Shown here: piece after piece, positions 1 to 6,965 of the stretch
Layout: each line of letters opens with the position of its first letter
Position numbering within the stretch: position 1 is the first letter of the stretch
DNA from: Clostridiales bacterium
Lineage (GTDB): Bacteria; Bacillota; Clostridia; Christensenellales; Aristaeellaceae
Assembly: GCA_012520375.1 (NCBI GenBank)
Contig: JAAYOH010000058.1
Location: forward strand, 1 to 37,694
Reading direction: 5' to 3'
DNA: 37,694 nt
Made by a program: the position numbers and the translations under genes
The notes under the pieces: model-generated
Database searches by the model: none
Told to the model about the DNA's origin: nothing
The model's input: only the letters and a program-made list of their open reading frames with translations

Positions 1-15
1 GAGGGAAATCGGGCA

Positions 16-675
16 ATGGAAAGTACGTATCGCATCGCCCGGGAAAAACTGGAACAGAGTGGAATACACATATCCGATGAAGCCTTTCGGACAGCCTTTG
101 ATGCGGAAAAAGAATATATGAGGCGCGATGCGAGGCTCCATGCGGAATATCCAGAGGAGTTGGGCCCATGTCCCCGGGTTTCTGTTCCCGAAGCCGCCTA
201 TAATCTGCTCGTGTTCGCAGGCGCCGGGGATTATGACTATGATACAGGGGAATGGGCTCCGTGGTCGGATCAGGTATATGCCTTTGAAGCAGAGGTTTTT
301 GATGTCCATTCCATGTATACATTGTTTTTGCAGGGCGTCGAGAGCATTGTGCCCGGCGCGCATTTTGAACAGGTTCAGGAGGATCTGTCGGAAATGACGG
401 ATGAATGGAAAGAGAACGAGGATCCTGCCTGTCCGCCAACCGACGGAAAACGCAGCGTTTCCTTTGTTTTCAACGGGAAGGAGTACCAGTTTACGTTTGC
501 CAGTTATCTCGATTGGTTCAATGTGGAGATGATTGCTCAATGCAACCAGCTGCTGCAGGAGAACGGGTTCCCTGGACAACTGCACTCGATCGGCAATGAC
601 CACTTTGGTCTGACGATCATCCTGTTCTACGGCAGCGAGCAGGAGGTTTCCGCACTGGAGAAAATCATTCAATGA
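16..675 (+). CDS. hypothetical acidic cytosolic protein
   Basis: Open frame of 219 codons with an ATG preceded by a GAGGGA ribosome binding site. I do not recognise the family with confidence. There is no signal peptide or membrane segment, and the protein is acidic. The N-terminal third looks helical and is rich in Glu and Arg. The C-terminal part (from about residue 143) reads like a compact alpha/beta domain, with FVFNGKEYQF followed by YLDWFN, a long helix, and GNDHFGLTIILFYG near the end. From memory, small Firmicute proteins with a similar FNGKEY/DWF/IIFY pattern exist as stand-alone hypotheticals, and some resemble immunity-type proteins; that is inference only. The gene stands alone: the next gene points towards it, and no terminator hairpin is obvious in the 45 bp between them. 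Anything upstream lies outside the window, so it could be the last gene of an operon. Confidence 0.7.
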   Translation: MESTYRIAREKLEQSGIHISDEAFRTAFDAEKEYMRRDARLHAEYPEELGPCPRVSVPEAAYNLLVFAGAGDYDYDTGEWAPWSDQVYAFEAEVFDVHSMYTLFLQGVESIVPGAHFEQVQEDLSEMTDEWKENEDPACPPTDGKRSVSFVFNGKEYQFTFASYLDWFNVEMIAQCNQLLQENGFPGQLHSIGNDHFGLTIILFYGSEQEVSALEKIIQ

Positions 676-720
676 CCCTACAGCAACCATCGGCGCCCCA
701 ACATTTCTTGAGGCTTTGCA

Positions 721-1395
721 TCAGTCCCACCGCAGGTAATAATAGAACCAGTTCGGCAGGATCCTTTCGGTTATGACCTGTTTTTGCCCGTCCTCGCTTT
801 CCCATTCGTACATGCCGTCTCCGGTTTGCGTAAACTGAGCTTCCTCCTCAAATTCCAGGGCGAACGGAACATCCTTTTTCGAGAAATAAAATCCGGAATA
901 TGTGGAGCTGGTGACAATCCCCGTGCCGCCGCAATAGAATTTAAGTATATCCTGGTTGTATCGATACACGTTTTTCACGATTGTATCAATGCCGAGATCG
1001 TCTTCGATGAACAGCTGTTTCTTTTCGTCGCTCCAGATCATCTGGTAGGTGAGATAGGGAAAACCAGACAGATCCTCCACGTGTTCCTTCACATATTGGC
1101 ATATGTCTTCCTTTGATTGTGAATCATCGGACTGTTCAAATATAGAAGAAACGATCCGCGAACAAACGATCCTCACCGGTATAAAATGGGGAGCCCAAAG
1201 CTTTCTGAACATCTCCCTTGGCAGCGGGAAGGGAAAGTCCACTGATTCAGCGTCAAAGAGGGTAACGACCGTAGGGGGAACGCCATGGAAAGACCGTCCA
1301 TTCAGAGGATGCTGTTCTTCTTCGGCCGCTGCAAAGGTATATACCCATACCCCCAGCATGAGGATGGATACAATCGCCGCCATGATTCTTTTCAT
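721..1395 (-). CDS. hypothetical exported protein
   Basis: Frame of 224 codons on the minus strand. The start ATG has AAGGA close upstream and a GGAGGAG a little further up. Residues 1-24 form a classical Sec signal peptide: basic start MKR, a hydrophobic core, and an A-A-A cleavage region just before an acidic EEE stretch. There is no lipobox cysteine, so the product should be released or wall-associated rather than lipid anchored. The mature part is acidic and aromatic-rich near the C-terminus (WFYYYLRW). No catalytic motif or known domain was recognised. It is transcribed divergently from the ROK kinase gene and converges with the first gene. Function unknown. Confidence 0.7.
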   Translation of the reverse strand: MKRIMAAIVSILMLGVWVYTFAAAEEEQHPLNGRSFHGVPPTVVTLFDAESVDFPFPLPREMFRKLWAPHFIPVRIVCSRIVSSIFEQSDDSQSKEDICQYVKEHVEDLSGFPYLTYQMIWSDEKKQLFIEDDLGIDTIVKNVYRYNQDILKFYCGGTGIVTSSTYSGFYFSKKDVPFALEFEEEAQFTQTGDGMYEWESEDGQKQVITERILPNWFYYYLRWD

Positions 1396-1494
1396 ATTCC
1401 TTTCAGCTCCTCCATCAAGGTCAAGCTGCTTGGCCGTGCAGTCATCCAGTCAAAATCTGTTGGTTTTTGCTTCCTGTCTTTGTATGTATGACGT

Positions 1495-1500
1495 ATTATA
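1495..1500 (-). promoter_or_regulatory. putative -10 box for the exported protein gene
   Basis: On the minus strand a perfect TATAAT lies about 100 bp upstream of the start codon at 1395. No good -35 hexamer is found at 16-18 bp, so this is only a candidate. Confidence 0.3.
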
Positions 1501-1551
1501 TCGCAATCGGGTTTTTCACATCGTTAATACTCGGTTAAATCCTCCTGCCAC

Positions 1552-1581
1552 CTGACCAGGTCCGTCGTTTTTTGCTATAAT
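1552..1581 (+). promoter_or_regulatory. sigma-A promoter for the ROK kinase gene
   Basis: CTGACC (1552-1557), 18 bp, TATAAT (1576-1581), with TG one base before the -10 hexamer (extended -10). The predicted start point near 1588 leaves a leader of about 48 nt and lies upstream of the chosen TTG start codon. Confidence 0.55.
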
Positions 1582-1635
1582 GACAAAAAGAAGTGATTCG
1601 CGCTGGATTTGCGCTGGTTGAAAGGGGATGCGCCG

Positions 1636-2571
1636 TTGAAACCGTATAGCATCGGCATCGACGTGGGGGGGACCAAGGTCGCCTATGGTTTGTTCTCTCA
1701 AGATGGCAGTCTTATGGACCGCTTCCAGCATCCCTCAGACCGGAATGCGGACGGCCCGGCATTCACGGACACGATCCTGGAAACCATCCATGGGATCCTC
1801 CGGAAGAACAGTTTGTCCCTCTCTGATTTGAACGGTGTGGGCCTGTGTATGCCCTCCCACATCCTCTTTGACGAGGGGTTTGTGTATCTTACCCCGGCGC
1901 TCCCCCTGATCAGAAGCTTTGCCATGCGGGAATACCTTCAGAAACGCCTTGACGCCCGCATCATCCTGGACAACGACAGCAACGGCGCAGCCCTTGCGGA
2001 ATACCGCCGCGGCGCGGGACGGGGCTGCCGCCATATGGTGTATATCGCGATGGGTACGGGGATCGGCAGCGGCCTGATCATCGACGGCGAGCTGTTCCGG
2101 GGCAGTTATGGGTGGGCAGGCGAAAGCGGCCACATGCTGGTGACCCCGGGAGAGGGAGAACTGTGCGGCTGCGAAAACAGGGGCTGCATCATGGCCTATG
2201 CCAGCGGGCGCTTTGTGGCGAACCGCATGCAAAAAGATCTCCGATCCGGCCGCAGCAGCATATTGTCGAAAGTAGAAAACCCCGATTGCGAAGATTTGCT
2301 CAAAGCGTATCGGCAAGGGGACGCCTATGCGGACGAGATGATCTCCTCCATGGCGCATTACATCGCTATCTGTGTATACAACCTGTATCAGGTGCTCAAC
2401 ATCAACGTTTTCGTGTTCGGCGGCGGGTTGACCAACTTCGGCCCCGTACTCTTCGAGCGGATCCGAAGCGCCTTCGACGCCTTTGACCACATCGGCCTTC
2501 CGGTGGAGTTCCGGTTGGCCCAGCTGGATCAGGATTTCGGGATCATCGGCGCAGCGGAGCTGCTCCGGTAA
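1636..2571 (+). CDS. ROK-family sugar kinase
   Basis: ATP-dependent phosphorylation of a hexose-like substrate is expected for this family (glucokinase, fructokinase, NanK-like). Seen: phosphate loop DVGGTK at about residues 9-14, catalytic DND (Asp112-Asn113-Asp114), GTGIGSG, the substrate/zinc motif ExGH (Glu163-His166) and zinc cysteines 177, 179 and 184. The start is taken as the TTG at 1636 because GAAAGGGG sits 8 bp upstream; an in-frame TTG at 1609 has no ribosome binding site. The product is about 311 aa, normal for ROK kinases, and lacks the N-terminal helix-turn-helix of ROK repressors, so it is an enzyme. Odd: the usual GC(L/I)E glutamate is Met186. It ends 3 bp from the convergently transcribed activase gene. 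Context suggests it makes the phosphorylated substrate of the nearby glycyl radical enzyme. Exact substrate not determinable. Confidence 0.9.
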   Translation: MKPYSIGIDVGGTKVAYGLFSQDGSLMDRFQHPSDRNADGPAFTDTILETIHGILRKNSLSLSDLNGVGLCMPSHILFDEGFVYLTPALPLIRSFAMREYLQKRLDARIILDNDSNGAALAEYRRGAGRGCRHMVYIAMGTGIGSGLIIDGELFRGSYGWAGESGHMLVTPGEGELCGCENRGCIMAYASGRFVANRMQKDLRSGRSSILSKVENPDCEDLLKAYRQGDAYADEMISSMAHYIAICVYNLYQVLNINVFVFGGGLTNFGPVLFERIRSAFDAFDHIGLPVEFRLAQLDQDFGIIGAAELLR

Positions 2572-2574
2572 AAG

Positions 2575-3351
2575 TCAATCCGTGCGGCAGCACAAGCCTT
2601 GGGCGCGAAACAGCGCCTCGTACCCTTGCAGGTCCTCGGGATGAAGCTGTCCTACCCCTTTCATGGCATAGGGGATCTCCAGCTGCTCGTACTTTTTCTC
2701 GCCCAATTGATGAAACGGCAGCAGCTCAACTTTCTGTACGCCCATGCGGGACAAGAGGGATGCCATGTTGGCCCCATCTTCCCGGCTGTCATTGAAGCCC
2801 GGGATCACAGGGATCCGCACAACGAGCGGCATGCCCTGCTGCAGCGCTACGCATAGGTTCTTCAGGATCAGCTCATTGCCGACCCCTGTCCCCCAAATGT
2901 GCCGCTCGCTCTGCCAGTGCTTTAGATCGAATAGAAGCAGGTCCACTTGGGACAGCATCTGCCGGAAAGTATCTTCCGGGGCATGTCCCGTGGTCTCTAA
3001 TGTGCGATGGAATCCGGCTTCCCCGGCCTGACGGAGCACCTCCATGCAAAAAGCATGCTGCTGCAGCGGCTCCCCGCCGCTCAGGGTCATCCCGCCGCCG
3101 GATTCCTCGTAGAAACAGCGGTCTTTCTCCACTTCTGCCAGGACACCCTGGGGGGTATACCGCTTGCCGGACATGCTTTCTCCATCGCAGCGTTCGGCCC
3201 GTTCCCGGTTGTGGTTTTGGGATTCGGGATTGGAACACCATCGACAGCACAAAGGACAACCGCTCAAAAAGACCACCGTACGGATACCCGGTCCGTCGTT
3301 GAGGCTAAAACGCTGTATGTTGAACACCTTTCCATATACGGGTCCCTTCAT
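2575..3351 (-). CDS. glycyl radical enzyme activating enzyme (radical SAM)
   Basis: Radical SAM activase that installs the glycyl radical on a partner enzyme in the cytoplasm, using SAM and a 4Fe-4S cluster. The cluster motif CxxxCxxC is Cys32, Cys36 and Cys39. It is preceded by the typical NIQRFSLNDGPGIRT signature and followed by the SGGEP glycine-rich SAM-binding motif. The product is about 258 aa, the size of pyruvate formate-lyase activase. The ferredoxin-like insert with two extra cysteine clusters found in most activases of the YbiY/CutD/GlyDH type is missing; only one cysteine lies in that region. The start at 3351 is preferred over an ATG at 3366 because GAGGTGG precedes it with good spacing. 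It is divergent from the glycyl radical enzyme gene, its obvious partner, and has its own consensus-like promoter. Confidence 0.92.
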   Translation of the reverse strand: MKGPVYGKVFNIQRFSLNDGPGIRTVVFLSGCPLCCRWCSNPESQNHNRERAERCDGESMSGKRYTPQGVLAEVEKDRCFYEESGGGMTLSGGEPLQQHAFCMEVLRQAGEAGFHRTLETTGHAPEDTFRQMLSQVDLLLFDLKHWQSERHIWGTGVGNELILKNLCVALQQGMPLVVRIPVIPGFNDSREDGANMASLLSRMGVQKVELLPFHQLGEKKYEQLEIPYAMKGVGQLHPEDLQGYEALFRAQGLCCRTD

Positions 3352-3376
3352 GTCTCCACCTCGCATCCCCCTTGGT

Positions 3377-3405
3377 ATTCTACCACCAAGGCACCTTTAT
3401 GTAAA
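3377..3405 (-). promoter_or_regulatory. sigma-A promoter for the activase gene
   Basis: Minus strand TTTACA (3405-3400), 17 bp, TAGAAT (3382-3377). The -35 hexamer lies inside the palindrome at 3399-3417, so a bound regulator would block it. Confidence 0.6.
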
Positions 3406-3417
3406 TACTTTTTACAT
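3399..3417. promoter_or_regulatory. 19-bp palindrome, probable operator
   Basis: ATGTAAA, a 5-bp spacer, then TTTACAT: a perfect 7-bp inverted repeat in the divergent region between activase and glycyl radical enzyme. It overlaps the activase -35 box and lies about 20 bp upstream of the -35 box of the enzyme gene. This is a typical size and position for a dimeric repressor or activator site. No regulator gene is present nearby, so the protein that reads it is unknown. Confidence 0.45.
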
Positions 3418-3436
3418 CATTCGCATGGAGTGTAGG

Positions 3437-3466
3437 TTGTATTCCAACGCGCCCAACTGGTATAAT
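3437..3466 (+). promoter_or_regulatory. sigma-A promoter for the glycyl radical enzyme gene
   Basis: TTGTAT (3437-3442), 18 bp, TATAAT (3461-3466). The predicted start near 3473 gives a short leader of about 25-30 nt containing the GGAAAGG ribosome binding site. Confidence 0.65.
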
Positions 3467-3497
3467 AAACCATAGGCTGACAGCAAGTCGGGAAAGG

Positions 3498-5909
3498 ATG
3501 ATGATGATGAGCCGCTTCGGGGAACTCAGCCCGCGCATGCACGGCTTTCGCGAAGACCTTTTGAATGCCAGGCCCCGGATCTGTACCGAGCGGGCCCTCC
3601 TGACCACAGAGAGTTACAAACTTCACGCAGACAAGCCTGTGGTTTTAAAGCGCGCCTACATGCTGAAAAACGTGCTGGAAAATATGAGCATCTATATCGA
3701 AGACCAAACGCTGCTCGCCGGCAATCAGGCCAGCGGCAACCGGTTTGCCCCCATATTCCCCGAGTATGCCATGGATTGGGTCATAAAAGAACTGGATACC
3801 TTTGAAAAACGGGACGGCGATGTATTCCTCATCAGCAGCGAAGCAAAAGAGCAGCTCCGCTCCATCGCTCCCTTTTGGGCACACAATACCACCAAGGACA
3901 AGGGCCTGGCAGCCATGCCGCCCCAAAGCCGGATATACTATGACCTGGGCATCATAAAAGCAGAAGGGAACATCACTTCCGGGGACGCGCACATTGCGGT
4001 AGACTATACTGCCCTGCTGAACAAGGGCCTGAAGGATTTCGAAGCGCGAACGCGGGCAGCCGAAGACCGTTTGGATCTCACGAAACCCTCCGATTTGCGC
4101 CGATACCATTTCTATCAAGCCGTGCTGATTGTGCTGAAGGCTGTTCGTGATTTTGCTTTGCGCTATGCCGCATTGGCCGAATCCATGGCGTCAAATGCCA
4201 AGGAAGGCCGCAGAGTCGAACTTCTGGAGATGGCGCGCATCCTGCGCCGTGTACCCTGGGAACCGGCAGAGAGTTTTCACGAAGCGTTGCAGTCCCTTTG
4301 GCTGGTACACCTGGTGTTGCAGATAGAGTCCAACGGGCATTCCCTGTCCTATGGACGCATGGATCAGTATTTGCAGCCTTTCTACGCCCGGGATATAGTC
4401 GCCGGCAGGGTCACACAAGGCCAGGCTTGTGAACTGATGTGCAATTTGTGGCTAAAAACCTTTACCATCAACAAGATCCGAAGTTGGAGCCATACCCAGT
4501 TCAGCGCCGGCTCCCCCCTCTACCAGAACGTCACGGTGGGAGGCCAGCACAGCGATGGCCAGGACGCCGTCAATGAGATGAGTTACCTGATCCTGCGCAG
4601 TGTGGCGCAGACCCGTCTCCCCCAGCCCAATCTGACCGTTCGCTACCATGCAAACCTGTCGGATGATTTCATGCGAGAAGCCATCGAAGTGGTCCGGCTT
4701 GGCTTTGGTATGCCCGCCTTCAACAACGACGAGATCATCATCCCTTCCTTCATTGAGAAGGGGGTAAAGCCCGAAGACGCGTACAACTACAGCGCCATCG
4801 GCTGTGTGGAAACCGCCGTGCCGGGGAAATGGGGTTACAGATGTACGGGCATGAGTTTTCTCAACTTCCCGAAATCCCTGCTGATCGCCATGAATGACGG
4901 GGTTGACCCGGTATCGGGCATTCGGCTCACCCAGGGCCTTGGCCATTTCAGGGACATGCAGGATTACGATCAATTGAAAGCTGCCTGGGACAAGATCATC
5001 ACCGAATTTGCGCGCCAGAGCGCCTTGATCGAAAATGTGTGCGACATGGTGCTGGAAAGGGACGTGCCCGATATCCTGTGTTCGGCACTCTGCGAGGATT
5101 GTATCGGCCGCGGGCTGACCCTGAAAGAGGGCGGCGCCGTTTATGATTACATCAGCGGCCTGCAGGTAGGCATCGCCAATCTGGCGGATTCCCTCGCCGC
5201 CATCAAAAAACTGGTCTTTGAGGAGAAGCGCATCAGTGCGGGAGAACTGTGGGAAGCCCTGATGAGCGATTTCTCCGGGGAACAGGGGGAAAGGATTCAG
5301 AAGATGCTGATCCACGAGGCGCCCAAGTACGGAAATGATGACGATTATGTGGATCTGCTGCTGGTGGATGCCTACGAAACTTTCATTCAGGAAAACAAGA
5401 AGTATCCCAATACCCGTTTCGGTCGCGGCCCGATCGGCGGGACGCGCTATGCCGGCACCTCCTCCATCTCTGCCAACGTGGGCCAGGGGCAGAACACCAT
5501 GGCCACGCCCGACGGGCGGCATGCCTGGGAACCCCTGTCCGAAGGCTGTTCCCCTTCCCATGCAATGGATCGGAAAGGCCCCACTGCCGTCTTCAAATCC
5601 GTAGCCAAGCTGAATACCGGGGAAATCACGGGTGGCGTCCTGCTGAACCAGAAGGTCACGCCGCAGCTGCTGGAAAAGGAGGAAAACCGCGCCAAGCTGA
5701 TCATGCTGATCCGGGCCTTCTTCAACCGCCTGCATGGCTATCATGTACAGTACAATGTGGTGTCCCGGGAGACCCTGCTGGATGCCCAGATACACCCTGA
5801 AAAACATCGGGACCTGATCGTGCGCGTGGCGGGCTACAGCGCCTTTTTCAATGTGCTCTCCCGCCAGACGCAGGACGACATCATTGCGAGGACCGAACAA
5901 AGCCTGTAA
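3498..5909 (+). CDS. glycyl radical enzyme, YbiW-like (predicted anhydrosugar-phosphate lyase)
   Basis: Oxygen-sensitive glycyl radical enzyme of 803 aa, full length for the family. Seen: C-terminal radical loop RVAGYSAFF with Gly779, and the active-site loop IGCVETAV with thiyl Cys436 and acid/base Glu438, the pattern of C-O or C-N lyases rather than pyruvate formate-lyase (which has two adjacent cysteines). By memory alignment it matches E. coli YbiW closely: GIIKAEGNITSGDAH, LQIESNGHSLSYGRMDQY, AGSPLYQNVT, PAFNNDEI and GKWGYRCTGMSF. YbiW has been reported to open the ring of 1,5-anhydroglucitol-6-phosphate, giving 1-deoxyfructose-6-phosphate. Substrate here is inferred from that similarity plus the ROK kinase and sugar importer next door. 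Four ATG codons run in tandem (3498-3509); GGAAAGG abuts the first, so 3504 or 3507 may be the true start. Not recognised nearby: the aldolase expected downstream in the pathway. Alternative: another sugar- or polyol-phosphate dehydratase. Confidence 0.93.
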   Translation: MMMMSRFGELSPRMHGFREDLLNARPRICTERALLTTESYKLHADKPVVLKRAYMLKNVLENMSIYIEDQTLLAGNQASGNRFAPIFPEYAMDWVIKELDTFEKRDGDVFLISSEAKEQLRSIAPFWAHNTTKDKGLAAMPPQSRIYYDLGIIKAEGNITSGDAHIAVDYTALLNKGLKDFEARTRAAEDRLDLTKPSDLRRYHFYQAVLIVLKAVRDFALRYAALAESMASNAKEGRRVELLEMARILRRVPWEPAESFHEALQSLWLVHLVLQIESNGHSLSYGRMDQYLQPFYARDIVAGRVTQGQACELMCNLWLKTFTINKIRSWSHTQFSAGSPLYQNVTVGGQHSDGQDAVNEMSYLILRSVAQTRLPQPNLTVRYHANLSDDFMREAIEVVRLGFGMPAFNNDEIIIPSFIEKGVKPEDAYNYSAIGCVETAVPGKWGYRCTGMSFLNFPKSLLIAMNDGVDPVSGIRLTQGLGHFRDMQDYDQLKAAWDKIITEFARQSALIENVCDMVLERDVPDILCSALCEDCIGRGLTLKEGGAVYDYISGLQVGIANLADSLAAIKKLVFEEKRISAGELWEALMSDFSGEQGERIQKMLIHEAPKYGNDDDYVDLLLVDAYETFIQENKKYPNTRFGRGPIGGTRYAGTSSISANVGQGQNTMATPDGRHAWEPLSEGCSPSHAMDRKGPTAVFKSVAKLNTGEITGGVLLNQKVTPQLLEKEENRAKLIMLIRAFFNRLHGYHVQYNVVSRETLLDAQIHPEKHRDLIVRVAGYSAFFNVLSRQTQDDIIARTEQSL

Positions 5910-5917
5910 ATATGCGA

Positions 5918-5952
5918 AAAACTGCCGCTTCCCACTGCAAAGCGGCAGTTTT
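5918..5952. terminator. bidirectional intrinsic terminator
   Basis: A perfect 13-bp stem (AAAACTGCCGCTT with its complement) and a 9-nt loop, with A-rich and T-rich arm ends. It sits between the convergent glycyl radical enzyme and permease genes, so it can serve both transcripts. Confidence 0.85.
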
Positions 5953-5969
5953 CCTTTGCTCTTCCCTCG

Positions 5970-6953
5970 TTAATCCCGCTGTGTCTTCGCGCTGATATTG
6001 CCCACCACTTTTTCCAAAGCCAGGGCAAAGATGATCAGCGCCCCCAGCGCAATCTTCTGGTAGAAGCTGGACACGTTCAGAATGCTCAGACCATTGAAAA
6101 TGGTCCCGATCAGGATGCCGCCCAGGAGGACGCCGAAGGGTTTCCCCTTGCCTCCGAAGAAGCTCGTGCCTCCGATAATGCATGCGGCGATGGCGTATGT
6201 CTCGTACCCGTCACCCGCCGTGGGCTCTGCCGCGCCTACCCGGGCGGTCATGATGATGCCCGCAATGCCCGCAAGGGTCGAGGAGAGAATATGGGCCAGC
6301 AGGGTGAACCTCTTGGTATTGATACCGGAATACCAGGCCGCCTGCTTGTTTCCCCCCAGGGCGTACATATTGCGCGCCGCGATGGTGTACTTGGTGAACC
6401 AAATCAAAATGGCCGCAATGACCAGCACGATCAGAAAGGGGATCGGGAACCCGCCAACGTACAGGGCAATGGACTTGAATCCAAGGGGCAAGCCAAAGAT
6501 CGGCTTTCCGTTGCACATCACCAGGACAATGCCCCTGAAAATGGTGTTCGTGCCCAAGGTGACCACGAAGGGATGCAGCTGGAGCAGATTGATCAAGGTG
6601 CCGTTGATGGCGCCAAGAGCCACCCCCACCAGGAGGCCTATCAGAACGGCTGCCCAGACAGGGCAGTTCACCAGCAACAGTTTTGCGCATACGGCGCCGC
6701 AAAAAGCTGCAACAGACCCCACGGACAAATCGATGCCGGCCAGAAGGATGGCAAAGAACTCGCCAAAGGCCAACACCGTATAGATCGTGCTCTGCATGCC
6801 GATCTGCTTGATGTTGTTCACCGAAAGGAAATAGTTCGGCGATGCAATCGAAAAGCCGATCAGGATGAGCAGCAAAATGCTCAGCGTACCAAACCTCTCC
6901 CAGTAGGATCCAAAGGACATCCTGCTCTTCTTTTTTGCGGCTGTGTTTACCAT
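5970..6953 (-). CDS. sugar ABC transporter permease (RbsC/AlsC type)
   Basis: Integral membrane permease of the ribose/galactose/allose ABC importer family, about 327 aa with eight to ten hydrophobic segments. Seen: the family motif LLAGIDLSVGSVAAF after the second hydrophobic segment, GTNTIFRG, and the C-terminal IGGTSFFGGKG loop that docks on the ATPase. The start is placed at ATG 6953 because AAGGAG, which overlaps the stop region of the ATPase gene, lies 8 bp upstream; a GTG at 6962 directly abuts that site. It is the last gene of the leftward binding protein-ATPase-permease operon and ends at the bidirectional terminator. Substrate specificity cannot be read from the permease; context suggests an anhydrosugar or related monosaccharide. 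Confidence 0.93.
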   Translation of the reverse strand: MVNTAAKKKSRMSFGSYWERFGTLSILLLILIGFSIASPNYFLSVNNIKQIGMQSTIYTVLAFGEFFAILLAGIDLSVGSVAAFCGAVCAKLLLVNCPVWAAVLIGLLVGVALGAINGTLINLLQLHPFVVTLGTNTIFRGIVLVMCNGKPIFGLPLGFKSIALYVGGFPIPFLIVLVIAAILIWFTKYTIAARNMYALGGNKQAAWYSGINTKRFTLLAHILSSTLAGIAGIIMTARVGAAEPTAGDGYETYAIAACIIGGTSFFGGKGKPFGVLLGGILIGTIFNGLSILNVSSFYQKIALGALIIFALALEKVVGNISAKTQRD

Positions 6954-6965
6954 TTCATTCACTCC

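Noticed and set aside
1609-1635. Upstream TTG start for the ROK kinase
   Set aside because: No ribosome binding site before it, whereas GAAAGGGG lies 8 bp before the TTG at 1636.
4452-5900. 482-codon open frame on the minus strand under the GRE gene
   Set aside because: Shadow of the GRE coding strand: no ribosome binding site, low-complexity His/Gly/Gln-rich product, no family motif, while the plus frame has full active-site motifs.
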